Source: JBEBXQ01 sp040391535
GTDB taxonomy: Bacteria; Bacteroidota; Bacteroidia; Cytophagales; Spirosomataceae
Length of the DNA: 64,000 nt
Reading direction: 5' to 3'
Assembly (NCBI GenBank): GCA_040391535.1
Contig: JBEBXQ010000006.1
Location: 1-64,000, forward strand
Positions 25,978 to 34,940 of this stretch are shown here, one piece after another. Every line of letters begins with the position of its first letter. Within the stretch, counting starts at the first letter, position 1. A program made the position numbers and the translations under genes. A model generated the notes under the pieces. It ran no database searches. It saw only the letters and a program-made list of their open reading frames with translations, and had not been told where the DNA came from.

Positions 25978-27567
25978 TTGAAAAGATTGTTTGTGAAAAA
26001 TACATCTTTTTTCATTTTTGCTATTATTTTTTTTCATTGCCTGGTAACTGCCTGTCAGGCACAGCGTCCTGAGGAGGTAGAAATCATGCCGCCCAAGTAT
26101 GAATTCAGAGGCGTCTGGATTGCTACTATTGCTAATATTGACTGGCCAAGCCGCCGGGATCTTTCCTCTGAAGAGCAAAAGGACGAATTCAGGAACCTGC
26201 TTGATTTTCATAAGAATGCGGGGATGAATGCTGTTTTTGTGCAGATCAGAGCTTCAGGAGATGCCTTCTATGCCAAAAGCAGAGAGCCTTGGTCTGAATG
26301 GCTTACTGGCAGGCAGGGCAGAGCTCCGGAGCCATTTTATGACCCTCTCGAATTTATGATCCAGGAAGCCCATAACAGAGGCATGGAATTTCACGCCTGG
26401 CTGAACCTTAACCGGGTTATTCATAAAACAATCGGAAAGGTATCTCCTGATAATATCGGCAGCAAGCACCCTGAGTGGGTATTGCCGTTTGACGGTTATA
26501 AAATCTTTAATTTCGGGATTCCTGAGGTCAGGAAATTTATCACAGAAATGGCTGTGGGTATTGCCCGTGATTATGATGTCGACGGGATTCACTTCGATGA
26601 TTATTTTTATCCTTATCCGGTACCCGGCCAGAAGCTTAATGATGACGAAAGTTTCAGAATTTACGGGCGTAATTTTAACAGGAAAGATGACTGGCGCCGG
26701 CATAATATTGATGAATTAATTCAGGATATTTCTCTCGGACTGAAAAAAGTCAAGCCGTCTGTGAAATTTGGAATCAGTCCTTTTGGTGTCTGGAGGAATA
26801 AAGGCGTGGATAGTGAAGGGTCTGAGACGGTGGGCGGACTGGCTTCTTATGATGATTTATATGCTGATGTCCGGAAGTGGGTGAAGGAAGGCTGGATAGA
26901 TTATGTAGTACCGCAGGTATATTTTTCAGAACAATTCAGGAGAGTGCCTTACCGTAAACTGGTGGACTGGTGGATGGATAATACCTACGGGCGCCATCTT
27001 TATATCGGACAGGCTGCTTATCGTGTCAGCGATAAAGATCCGGATCCCTTCTGGCATAATCCGAAGGAGCTGATCAACCAGATTAACTATAACCGTAAAA
27101 ATGCAAGCATGGGGAGTGTATATTTCAGTTCACGCTCGTTGAAAAATAATAATTTCGGAATCACCGATACTCTGAAAAGCAGGTTTTATCAATACCCGTC
27201 ACTGGTTCCGCCGATGACCTGGAAAGACAGTATCCCCCCTTCAAATCCCAGATCACTGAAAGCGTCTCTAAATGAAGCCGGACTGAATCTTTTCTGGAAA
27301 GAACCGGTTGAGGCAGAGGACGGTGAAACAGCTACTTATTATTTAGTATACCGTTTTAAACCAGGCGAACGGACAGGTTCTCGGGATCCAAGGAAAATTG
27401 TGGGTATTGTCAGAAGTAAGGAGTTGAAATTTATAGACAGTAACGTAAAATTGGGTGATCGGTTTGCCTATTACGTTACAGCGGTCGACCGGTTACATAA
27501 TGAAAGCCGGCCTGTGGGTCCGTTACGCATTGAGATCGGAGAGCAAAAACTGATTCAGTTTAAATGA
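25978..27567 (+). CDS. GHL10 family glycosyl-hydrolase-like lipoprotein
   Basis: An exported lipoprotein of about 529 residues with a GHL10 (DUF187-like, family 10 glycosyl-hydrolase-like) TIM barrel at about 40-400, showing EFRGVWIATIANIDWPS, AGMNAVFVQIRASGDAFY, MEFHAWLNLNR and VDGIHFDDYFYPYP. A fibronectin type III-like domain (about 420-520) follows. The lipobox is VTAC. The family is thought to cleave polysaccharides or peptidoglycan, but few members are characterised. No ATG exists upstream of the signal sequence: candidates are TTG 25978, TTG 25987 and GTG 25993. The in-frame TTG at 25951 lies in the promoter. I use 25978; the start is uncertain. Confidence 0.87.
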   Translation: MKRLFVKNTSFFIFAIIFFHCLVTACQAQRPEEVEIMPPKYEFRGVWIATIANIDWPSRRDLSSEEQKDEFRNLLDFHKNAGMNAVFVQIRASGDAFYAKSREPWSEWLTGRQGRAPEPFYDPLEFMIQEAHNRGMEFHAWLNLNRVIHKTIGKVSPDNIGSKHPEWVLPFDGYKIFNFGIPEVRKFITEMAVGIARDYDVDGIHFDDYFYPYPVPGQKLNDDESFRIYGRNFNRKDDWRRHNIDELIQDISLGLKKVKPSVKFGISPFGVWRNKGVDSEGSETVGGLASYDDLYADVRKWVKEGWIDYVVPQVYFSEQFRRVPYRKLVDWWMDNTYGRHLYIGQAAYRVSDKDPDPFWHNPKELINQINYNRKNASMGSVYFSSRSLKNNNFGITDTLKSRFYQYPSLVPPMTWKDSIPPSNPRSLKASLNEAGLNLFWKEPVEAEDGETATYYLVYRFKPGERTGSRDPRKIVGIVRSKELKFIDSNVKLGDRFAYYVTAVDRLHNESRPVGPLRIEIGEQKLIQFK

Positions 27568-27596
27568 AAGAGGGCAGATGTTATCTCAGCCCTCTT
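27568..27596. terminator. Hairpin between GHL10 and acyl-CoA ligase genes
   Basis: Arms AAGAGGGC (27568-27575) and GCCCTCTT (27589-27596) start right after the GHL10 stop codon. The T-run is short, so terminator strength is uncertain. Confidence 0.5.
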
Positions 27597-27624
27597 GTGT
27601 ATTGAAGTTTCGGTGTAATTATCC

Positions 27625-29283
27625 TCAGGATCTTTCAGCCCTGAGTTTCTTTTTATCGATCTTCCCTACGCTGGTCTTAGGAATCTCCTGTATAAATGAA
27701 ATGGTATCAGGCATACTCCATTTGTTAATATCCCCTGCATCAATCAGGCATTGGAGCCGGTTTCGTATTCTTGCTTCCAGGTCTTTGGTTGAATCCTTCG
27801 CAACTACCAGCGCATGAGGTCGCTCACCCCAGGTGGCATCCGGGAGACCGATTACGGCGGTTTCTGCTACACCTTCTGTTTGCGAAATCAGATTTTCAAT
27901 ATCAAGTGATGAAATCCATTCACCACCCGTCTTGATCACATCCTTTGTACGGTCACGGATGGAAACAAAATCTTTTTCATTAATAGAGGCTACATCACCG
28001 GTATGCAACCAGCCGTTTTTCCATAAGATTTCAGAGGCAACCGGATTTTTAAAGTAGCCTTGTGTAAGTGAAAAACCACGTGCCACAAGCTCTCCTGCTG
28101 CTTTCCCGTCGTGTGGCAGAAAGTTATCATGGTCATCTACGATGCGTAATTCCACAAAAGGGCTGACTTTGCCGGTTTTTATTTTCAGATTAAGAATTTC
28201 CTCTTCCGGTAGTTTTTTATCTTCTTCTGATAAATGAACTACAGCCAGCACAGGGGCAGTTTCTGACATACCATATCCTTGTGTTACCTGAATATTCAGT
28301 GCAGCTGAAGCCTGCGCAAGACCGCGGGTAAGTGCTGCGCCGCCGATGATCACCTTCCATTTGGATAAATCAATCAGTTTGCTGACCGGACTGCTTACGA
28401 GCATATTCAAAATGGTAGGGACGCAATGGGAAAGTGTTACATTCTGAGAGACCAGCAATTTTAAAAGGACTTCGGGTTCATATTTGCCCGGATATACCTG
28501 GGTGTTATTCAATACTGTCGCCGCAAAAGGGAATCCCCAGGCATGTACATGAAACATAGGTGTAAGCGGCATGTAAACATCTTCATGTGTAAAAGGAAGG
28601 ACCTGATAGCCGCAGAAGTATGTAATCAGCGCTGTAGTATGCAGAAATAGCTGGCGATGTGAGAAATATACGCCCTTGGGGTCGCCGGTAGTGCCCGTGG
28701 TGTAAAAGATGGTTGCCATCGTATCTTCATCAAAATCAGGAAATGTGATTTGGTCAGAATGGCTGTTCAGTAGGGTTTCATATTCACCAAGGGTACCCCT
28801 TAATGTTGTATTGGTGCTGTAATCATTATCAGTGTATATTTTATCACTGATAATGATGTAGTTTTCAACGGTTGTAATCTGGCTTTGTATGGAATACAGT
28901 AATGGCAGAAAATCTTCGTGAACCAGAATAAGCTTATCTTCAGCATGATTAATCGTATACAATACCTGTGAAGGAGCCAGACGGACATTCACAGTGTGTA
29001 ATACTGCTCCGATAGAAGGAATAGCGAAATAGGCTTCCAGGTACCGGTGGCTGTCCCAGTCCATTACCGCAACCGTATCACCAGGTTTTACTCCATTGTC
29101 CAGAAGAAGATTGGATAGTTTTCTGACCCGCCGGTTAAACTCAAAATAATCCATACTGAACAAATCCCTGTATATAATTTTCCTTTGAGGATTGTACCGT
29201 AACGTCTGGGCAAGGAGGTTTTTAATAAGCAGTTGCTGCTCATTTGCGGTTTCGGTTCTGGGAATTAATCGCGTTTTAATCAT
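27625..29283 (-). CDS. Medium/long-chain fatty acid-CoA ligase
   Basis: A 552-residue ANL-superfamily adenylate-forming enzyme that activates a carboxylic acid with ATP and joins it to CoA. The AMP-binding P-loop is YTTGTTGDPKGV (about 190-201); QGYGMSETAP is the aromatic/adenine motif; GWLHTGDVASI and the hinge DRTKDVIKTGGEW follow; IPKTSVGKIDKKKLR carries the C-terminal catalytic Lys. Length and motif spacing match the AlkK-like medium/long-chain acyl-CoA ligases. Cytoplasmic. It is a single gene convergent with GHL10; no promoter element was recognised in the 115 bases upstream. Confidence 0.92.
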   Translation of the reverse strand: MIKTRLIPRTETANEQQLLIKNLLAQTLRYNPQRKIIYRDLFSMDYFEFNRRVRKLSNLLLDNGVKPGDTVAVMDWDSHRYLEAYFAIPSIGAVLHTVNVRLAPSQVLYTINHAEDKLILVHEDFLPLLYSIQSQITTVENYIIISDKIYTDNDYSTNTTLRGTLGEYETLLNSHSDQITFPDFDEDTMATIFYTTGTTGDPKGVYFSHRQLFLHTTALITYFCGYQVLPFTHEDVYMPLTPMFHVHAWGFPFAATVLNNTQVYPGKYEPEVLLKLLVSQNVTLSHCVPTILNMLVSSPVSKLIDLSKWKVIIGGAALTRGLAQASAALNIQVTQGYGMSETAPVLAVVHLSEEDKKLPEEEILNLKIKTGKVSPFVELRIVDDHDNFLPHDGKAAGELVARGFSLTQGYFKNPVASEILWKNGWLHTGDVASINEKDFVSIRDRTKDVIKTGGEWISSLDIENLISQTEGVAETAVIGLPDATWGERPHALVVAKDSTKDLEARIRNRLQCLIDAGDINKWSMPDTISFIQEIPKTSVGKIDKKKLRAERS

Positions 29284-29398
29284 ATGGATAGGGGTTTTTA
29301 TTAATTGATGATGAAAATATAGTAATAAAACAATTATTTATTAAATGCTTCCATCTAAAACTTTGAAACCTCTGATACAGACATGCTGCATGCATCTG

Positions 29399-30757
29399 TT
29401 AACGCAAGGCTGAAGCAGCTTTCGGGAACAGGGATACAGCAATAATATGTTTGGTGTGTTTGGAAACAGCATACCGCTCGTCGAGCCTTAAACCGGCTGC
29501 CCAGATGATTTCTCCATTACCATTGACAAGAATGCCTGTCTGACTTTTATCGGTTACAGCAACTTTCAGATCAGTAAAAAGATCACTTATCTTTTTACTT
29601 TTTCCTTTCATCCCCAGAGGAAAAAACCGATCGCCTGTCTGCCATGAGCGCATAATCAACGGAAAAATCAGTTTGGACGCGTCAAGAAATGCGATGTCAG
29701 GTCTGAAAATAAGCTTAGAATCTCCGGGAAGGCTTTCTATTTTGAAACGATCCTTTCCAAAAGCAAATGTTTCTGTCATTTCAGTAATGACCGTTTCACG
29801 GATATTGACTTTGTTCTTTTGCAATATCAGCGAACTACGGTCTTTGACGAGGCAATAGTCAGCAGCATAAAACACTTTGCCGGAGATCCCTTCCAGACTG
29901 TGCAGGATTTCCTTTACCTGGCTGTAGCTGAAACCGTAAGGCTGTAGTGTATCGGAAAGAAACAAAGCTGGTTCAGGAGTTTCTGACAGGAGGGCGATAT
30001 CAATGAGAATATGCCCGTTCTGCTCTGAAACAGCTTCCTGATGCCATTTCTGAAACAGCTGTTTCACCAGATTGTCAGCAGCAACAAGCCGCTCTGCAGT
30101 AGCCCTGAACGTCTGTCCGAGTGAAGGGTTAATTTTCTTTAGCACAGGTAGCACATGATGCCTGATCTGATTTCTGTAATAATAATCAGAACTGTTGGAG
30201 CTGTCCTCCCTCCAGGAAATCTGCTGCTGTTCTGCATAATGCATGACGGAACTTCTGTCTGTAAACAGCAAAGGTCTTATCAGTTTACCTTTCATTGGCA
30301 ATATACCCCGGACTCCCGCCAGTCCGGTACCACGGGTCAGGTTCAGCAGTACGGTTTCTAAATTGTCATCTGTATGGTGTGCCACTGCAAGGAAATCGTA
30401 GTTTTCCTTGTATAATAAATTTTCAAACCATTCATATCGTAGCGCTCTTGCTGCCATTTGTGTAGAAATACCTTTGTCTTTTGCGTAAGCAGAGGTATCG
30501 AATCTGATGGTATGGCAAGGCATGTTCATTTTTCTGGCCATATCCATGACAAATGCCTCATCGTCGTCGGAGTCGGTGCCTCTTAGTCCGAAATTACAAT
30601 GGGCTACACCTGCTTCCAGACCTGATTGCTGAAAAAGATGCATCATAACCATGGAATCAACACCACCGCTTACGGCCAGCAGAATCCGTTTATCAGTAAG
30701 GCTGATGCGTTGATCATGAAGAAATTTCAGCATTTGGGAAGTCAGTATATCTTGCAT
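29399..30757 (-). CDS. tilS: tRNA(Ile)-lysidine synthetase TilS
   Basis: About 452 residues. TilS converts C34 of the CAU-anticodon isoleucine tRNA to lysidine so that AUA is read as Ile. The N-type ATPase PP-loop is LAVSGGVDSM near the N-terminus, with HCNFGLRGTDSDDDE and VAHHTDDNLETVLLNL after it. The C-terminal domain (MRSWQTGDRFFPLGMKGKSK) is the tRNA-recognition TilS_C. The frame opens further upstream (30820), but the ATG at 30757 gives the usual N-terminus. It is essential in most bacteria. Confidence 0.95.
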   Translation of the reverse strand: MQDILTSQMLKFLHDQRISLTDKRILLAVSGGVDSMVMMHLFQQSGLEAGVAHCNFGLRGTDSDDDEAFVMDMARKMNMPCHTIRFDTSAYAKDKGISTQMAARALRYEWFENLLYKENYDFLAVAHHTDDNLETVLLNLTRGTGLAGVRGILPMKGKLIRPLLFTDRSSVMHYAEQQQISWREDSSNSSDYYYRNQIRHHVLPVLKKINPSLGQTFRATAERLVAADNLVKQLFQKWHQEAVSEQNGHILIDIALLSETPEPALFLSDTLQPYGFSYSQVKEILHSLEGISGKVFYAADYCLVKDRSSLILQKNKVNIRETVITEMTETFAFGKDRFKIESLPGDSKLIFRPDIAFLDASKLIFPLIMRSWQTGDRFFPLGMKGKSKKISDLFTDLKVAVTDKSQTGILVNGNGEIIWAAGLRLDERYAVSKHTKHIIAVSLFPKAASALR

Positions 30758-30900
30758 GTCCTGCTTTTGATTTTCATTTCTTACAAAATAACTAAAAATG
30801 TGGGGCGAAACAGCTATCAACTGATTTATGGAGTTATGAAAATGGCGCGTTAATAAAAGTTAAAATAGGTGTGGCAGCAAATACAGACCTTTAATTGTTC

Positions 30901-30908
30901 TATTTTTG
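30901..30908 (+). promoter_or_regulatory. -7 element of OstA-like gene
   Basis: TATTTTTG is a perfect TAnnTTTG. A TTG that opens the long frame (30906) lies inside it; the transcript would begin near 30912, giving a leader of about 115 bases to ATG 31026. Confidence 0.6.
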
Positions 30909-31025
30909 CATAAAGACAAGAGCCTGTTTTATAAAACAGGAACGAAAGAAGAACAAGTTGAAAAAAATATACGGATGCGTTGCAACCTTATTAAACCAAT
31001 CGGAGTCTATTCAGTCAAAGAGGTT

Positions 31026-32627
31026 ATGAAAATAATCATGTTCTTTGGTTTATTGTTATGCTCAATTGGTTTACAGGCACAGTTAACATCAGCACCTAAA
31101 CAAAGTGGCGGTGGCGGAAGAGAACTGATTGAACTTCTGCATGCTGACAGTGTGATGATCATTAATGACGATCTGGTGGAAGTCAACCGGTTTATCGGCA
31201 ATGTACGTTTTCAGCACAAAGGTTCAGTGATGTATTGTGATCTGGCGATTCAGAACAAGATAACCAATCTCATTGAGGCATTTGGTAAAGTGCGTCTGGT
31301 ACAGGGCGATACGGTAACGGTGACAGGTGATACGCTTTATTATTATGGTGATACGCGCCTGGCTATTGTTACCGGTAAAAAAGCGGTTCTGCAGGATGAG
31401 AAACGTACCCTAACCACTACCCGTATTGAATACGATATGAACAGCAGCATTGCTAAATATCCGAATCCGGGTGAAACGGTAGATGCTGAAAGTAAGCTGA
31501 CAAGCAAGGAAGGGTATTATAATACGCGGACAAAGGAATATACCTATTACAGAGATGTGAAGCTGGTAAATGAGAAATATACATTGACTACGGATACGCT
31601 CCTCTATAATTCACTTACCAGATGGTCTTATTTCAGAGGAAATACAGAAATTGTCAATAAAGACGGTACGGTGACAGGTACAAAAGGGCAGTACCACACC
31701 GAAACGGAAGAGTCGGTCTTTGAAACCCGGACCACCGTAAAAGATGAACTATATACGCTTACCGGTGATTCGTTACAGTATGATTCCCAAAAGCAATACG
31801 GATATGCCCGGGGAAATGTGGAGATCATATCGCTGAAAGACAGCGTTATTCTGAACGGGAATGAAGGGGTGTACCTGGGAGAGGAAGGAATCTCAAAAAT
31901 TTACGGACGGGGCCTTGCAAGTAAGTATTTTGAAAATGGTGATACACTGTTCATCCGGGCGGATACGCTCTATTCTATAGAAAACAAAACAGATAGTACC
32001 CGAAAGCTTATTGCAGATTCTAATGTATATCTTTTCCGGGAAGACTTTCAGGCCATCTGTGATTCACTGATTTATACTACTGTCGATTCTGTTATACGGT
32101 TTTTCCGAGATCCTGTTTTATGGAGCGACAATTCACAGCTGGCAGCGGATACGATTACTTCCTATATGGTAAACAATAAGATGGATCGTATGTTATTGAG
32201 AAGTAATGCCTTTGTGATTTCAGAAGACACCACGCTGAGTCAGTATAATCAGGTAAAAGGCAGAACGATCCAGGCCAGGTTCAATGATCAGAGCCAGATA
32301 AGTCAGGTTGACGTAGACGGAAACGGAGAAAGTGCCTATTACGCCACAGACGACAAGCTGAACCTTATCGGTCTGAACAGGGTAGAAAGCGGACAGATGA
32401 AGCTTAATTTTAAGGACAATAAGATATTACGTATTACCTATATAGGGCCGGCTGACGGGAAACTGATTCCGCCTCATGAAATTAAGACGGATCATCGGCA
32501 ACTGGAAGGTTTTCGTTTGCGAAATACAGAAAAACCGACGCGGAAAAAAACCAAATGGATGGAGGAGCCGGAAGGTGCAGCAGACCAGGAGCAGGCAATA
32601 AAAGAAATTTCAACAGATGCCAGATAG
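31026..32627 (+). CDS. OstA/LptA-like protein
   Basis: An exported protein of about 533 residues: signal peptide MKIIMFFGLLLCSIGLQA, then a long array of OstA/LptA-like beta-jellyroll repeats (about 45-460; recurring patterns such as MYCDLAI, GDTLYYYGDT, GVYLGEEG and ADTITSYMVNN). OstA_2-type proteins of Bacteroidota are expected to form a periplasmic bridge carrying LPS to the LptD-E complex. The C-terminus is charged (KPTRKKTKW). The frame continues upstream to 30906 but overlaps the promoter there. Genes downstream are a T9SS-tagged protein and bamD, so this is an envelope-assembly neighbourhood. Confidence 0.85.
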   Translation: MKIIMFFGLLLCSIGLQAQLTSAPKQSGGGGRELIELLHADSVMIINDDLVEVNRFIGNVRFQHKGSVMYCDLAIQNKITNLIEAFGKVRLVQGDTVTVTGDTLYYYGDTRLAIVTGKKAVLQDEKRTLTTTRIEYDMNSSIAKYPNPGETVDAESKLTSKEGYYNTRTKEYTYYRDVKLVNEKYTLTTDTLLYNSLTRWSYFRGNTEIVNKDGTVTGTKGQYHTETEESVFETRTTVKDELYTLTGDSLQYDSQKQYGYARGNVEIISLKDSVILNGNEGVYLGEEGISKIYGRGLASKYFENGDTLFIRADTLYSIENKTDSTRKLIADSNVYLFREDFQAICDSLIYTTVDSVIRFFRDPVLWSDNSQLAADTITSYMVNNKMDRMLLRSNAFVISEDTTLSQYNQVKGRTIQARFNDQSQISQVDVDGNGESAYYATDDKLNLIGLNRVESGQMKLNFKDNKILRITYIGPADGKLIPPHEIKTDHRQLEGFRLRNTEKPTRKKTKWMEEPEGAADQEQAIKEISTDAR

Positions 32628-32879
32628 TTACTGGCATGATATTTGTGAATTAAGATTCTTTAAAATAAAAATATTCTATAACGATCAGACTTATATCATT
32701 ATTGCAAGTTAAATCTATAAATTTTGCATAAAAAGAAAAAAACAATGCCGTACGATAAAAATTGTAGATGAATTGTTTTATTATTTTGCTTTTTTTATGT
32801 AATTTTTCGGGTAAATGTAACGAATAGAATTAAACTGCGTATAGGAAGATAAAAGTCAGGACAGATTTGAAAAAATGTC

Positions 32880-33500
32880 ATGAAAAAAAATATACTAATT
32901 TCTTTCCTGCTCACGATCATCTGCCTGGGGTCTCTGCTGGCTCAGGATACCCTCAAGGGTAGCCGGCTGGGATTGGGGAACAAAAAGAAGGCCGCCAAAG
33001 TAGAATACCCGAAATTTGTTCTGACCCCCGGTAATTATTCACTTAAGCCTTTTGAATCCAAGACTCCTGCAGCACTTAACAGTTATTACCGCGCTTTATT
33101 GTTTCCTGAGGTTAAATCCTCAAGTACCGGTATTCTTAAAGAACCCACTGTAGTGTCCGTTCAGAATGAAAGCGGAACCGTTTCAGCAGTAGAAGAAAAA
33201 ACGATTACTCCGGAAGAATTTCTGTATACATCCGATCAGATTTCAGTATCTAATATTTATCCCAACCCTGCTTCAGAAAAAGCGGAGCTTGACTATAATA
33301 TTACAGGAAATATAAGAGAGGCCAAGCTGCTGATCTATAATGTGCTGGGTACTTCAGTAGGAAGTTACACCCTGAACAGAATGGACAGAAAGCTTTATGT
33401 TAATACCCGTGAAATGTCTACAGGTGTCTATTTTTACCAACTTTCAATAGAAGGAAAAAAAGTTGCTACCAAGAAGATGTTGGTAAGACATCAGCAATAA
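32880..33500 (+). CDS. Small T9SS type A sorting-domain protein
   Basis: A 206-residue exported protein: signal peptide MKKNILISFLLTIICLGSLLA, then about 100 residues of unrecognised, Lys- and Ser-rich sequence, then a T9SS type A C-terminal sorting domain (about 130-206) with NIYPNPASEKAEL, IYNVLGTSVGSYTLN and STGVYFYQLSIEGKKV. The sorting domain sends cargo across the outer membrane through T9SS. There is almost no room for an enzymatic domain, so this may be a structural or surface peptide, or a sorting-domain protein with another role. The 250 bases upstream are AT-rich and contain no exact -7 element. Confidence 0.85.
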   Translation: MKKNILISFLLTIICLGSLLAQDTLKGSRLGLGNKKKAAKVEYPKFVLTPGNYSLKPFESKTPAALNSYYRALLFPEVKSSSTGILKEPTVVSVQNESGTVSAVEEKTITPEEFLYTSDQISVSNIYPNPASEKAELDYNITGNIREAKLLIYNVLGTSVGSYTLNRMDRKLYVNTREMSTGVYFYQLSIEGKKVATKKMLVRHQQ

Positions 33501-33556
33501 ACCGCATTTTCAATATTTTAGAACATTTCACGTTAAAGGTGAAGTAAGATTTTATG

Positions 33557-33564
33557 TATCTTTG
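33557..33564 (+). promoter_or_regulatory. -7 element of bamD
   Basis: TATCTTTG is a perfect TAnnTTTG. Its last base is only 7 bases from the bamD ATG at 33572; the earlier in-frame ATG (33554) is upstream of the element, so the mRNA would be nearly leaderless. Confidence 0.6.
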
Positions 33565-33571
33565 CATACTT

Positions 33572-34492
33572 ATGCGCAAAAACTCAATAATTAGTAATTT
33601 ATGCTGGCTGCTGGTGCTGATCACCTTCACTTCATGCAGCAAGTTTTCAAAGCTTCAGAAAAGCGGTACGGATGAGGAAAAGTACCAGGCTGCCCTTGAA
33701 TATTATGGGAAAGCTGATTACTACAAAGCCGGAATATTGTTTGAAGAAATAGCTCCTACACTGAAAGGGGGGGCTGAATCAGAACTGGTGCAGTTTTATA
33801 ATGCCTATTGCCAGTATCATCAGGGCATGTATAACATGAGTCAGTTTCTGTTTAAGAAATTTTATGATACCTATGCACGCAGTGATAAGGCTCAGGAAGC
33901 CCTTTTTATGCATGCATTCTCGCTGTATAAGGATTCTCCTCCTTATAACCTGGATCAGACCAATACTATGACGGCCATTTCGGCACTGCAGGACTTTATT
34001 AATACATACCCTGAAAGTCCGTTTAATGAAGAATGTACCCGTTATATTCTGGAGCTTCGTGATAAGCTTGAGCTGAAAGCATATGAGAAAGCACGGTTAT
34101 ATTATAAAATCAGTGATTTTAATCTGTATTCTCTGAAATCGGCTGTGGTCGCTATTGAAAACTTCAGAAAAGATTTTCCTGATTCAAAATATAATGAAGA
34201 ACTGGCTTTCCTGCGTGTCGATGCTCAGTATAACTACGCCAAAAGCAGCCTGACCTATAAGCAGAAAGAACGTTTTGAAGAAATGAACAAATATTATGTT
34301 CAGTTTGTTGACAAGTATCCAAACAGCAAATTTCTGAAAGAAGCTGAAAGGCAATATACTGACAGTCAGAAAGAAATAGAAAGGCTTGCCGTTATGGAAA
34401 AGCAGATCCAGGAGATGAAAGACAAAGCGAAGGAAAAATCAGAAGAACCGGGAAGGGTAACTACTTCGGATCCTTCTTCAGAAGAGAAATAA
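33572..34492 (+). CDS. bamD: Outer membrane assembly lipoprotein BamD
   Basis: A BamD/YfiO family lipoprotein of about 306 residues. The signal sequence ends in lipobox FTSC; several tetratricopeptide-like helical repeats follow (YYGKADYYKAGILFEEI, YDTYARSDKAQEALF, KDFPDSKYNEELAFL, VDKYPNSKFLKEAERQY), with a charged coiled-coil tail (about 265-306). BamD works with BamA in folding beta-barrel proteins into the outer membrane; bamA is encoded elsewhere in this window (42685-45276). rpoZ follows 36 bases downstream. Confidence 0.93.
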   Translation: MRKNSIISNLCWLLVLITFTSCSKFSKLQKSGTDEEKYQAALEYYGKADYYKAGILFEEIAPTLKGGAESELVQFYNAYCQYHQGMYNMSQFLFKKFYDTYARSDKAQEALFMHAFSLYKDSPPYNLDQTNTMTAISALQDFINTYPESPFNEECTRYILELRDKLELKAYEKARLYYKISDFNLYSLKSAVVAIENFRKDFPDSKYNEELAFLRVDAQYNYAKSSLTYKQKERFEEMNKYYVQFVDKYPNSKFLKEAERQYTDSQKEIERLAVMEKQIQEMKDKAKEKSEEPGRVTTSDPSSEEK

Positions 34493-34528
34493 TTTTAACG
34501 TAAAAGAGCATTCAACAATTTATATAAC

Positions 34529-34840
34529 ATGGCAACGAATCCGTCAATTATTACCCGCGATACTGACAAAATTGCAGCAGTTACAGGAAACCTGTATGAA
34601 TCCGCTGCGATCATCTCTAAAAGAGCCCGTCAGATTTCCAGTAAAACGAAAGAGGAATTGAATAACAAACTTGCTGAGTTTGCTTCAGGTGTAGATAATC
34701 TGGAAGAGGTATTTGAAAACCGTGAACAGATTGAAATTTCCAAATTCTATGAAAGAATGCCTAAAGCCGGAAGTATGGCTATTGATGAATTCATGGAGGG
34801 AAAAACGTATCATAGCTATAGAGAGTCTGCAGAGGAATAG
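34529..34840 (+). CDS. rpoZ: RNA polymerase omega subunit
   Basis: A 103-residue omega/Rpb6-type subunit. ITRDTDKIAAVTGNLYESAAIISKRARQI (abridged: NLYESAAIISKRARQI, about residues 21-36) is the conserved helix pair that binds the beta' subunit; the C-terminal half is the Bacteroidota extension. It helps assemble and stabilise RNA polymerase. It lies between bamD and coaBC, an arrangement I recall in other Bacteroidota, and is followed by a strong terminator. Confidence 0.92.
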   Translation: MATNPSIITRDTDKIAAVTGNLYESAAIISKRARQISSKTKEELNNKLAEFASGVDNLEEVFENREQIEISKFYERMPKAGSMAIDEFMEGKTYHSYRESAEE

Positions 34841-34860
34841 GCTTCCGCTGAATGAAAAAG

Positions 34861-34900
34861 AACAGTTGTACTACCTTATGGCCTGTACAACTGTTTTTTT
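34861..34900 (+). terminator. Terminator after rpoZ
   Basis: An 11-bp inverted repeat (AACAGTTGTAC 34861-34871 / GTACAACTGTT 34885-34895) runs into seven T. It separates bamD-rpoZ from coaBC. Confidence 0.88.
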
Positions 34901-34901
34901 A

Positions 34902-34909
34902 TATATTCG
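34902..34909 (+). promoter_or_regulatory. Possible -7 element of coaBC
   Basis: TATATTCG is one base off TAnnTTTG and is the only candidate between the rpoZ terminator and the coaBC GTG at 34941. Confidence 0.35.
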
Positions 34910-34940
34910 CTTTTCTTCTCATTAAATAACGCAAATAAAC

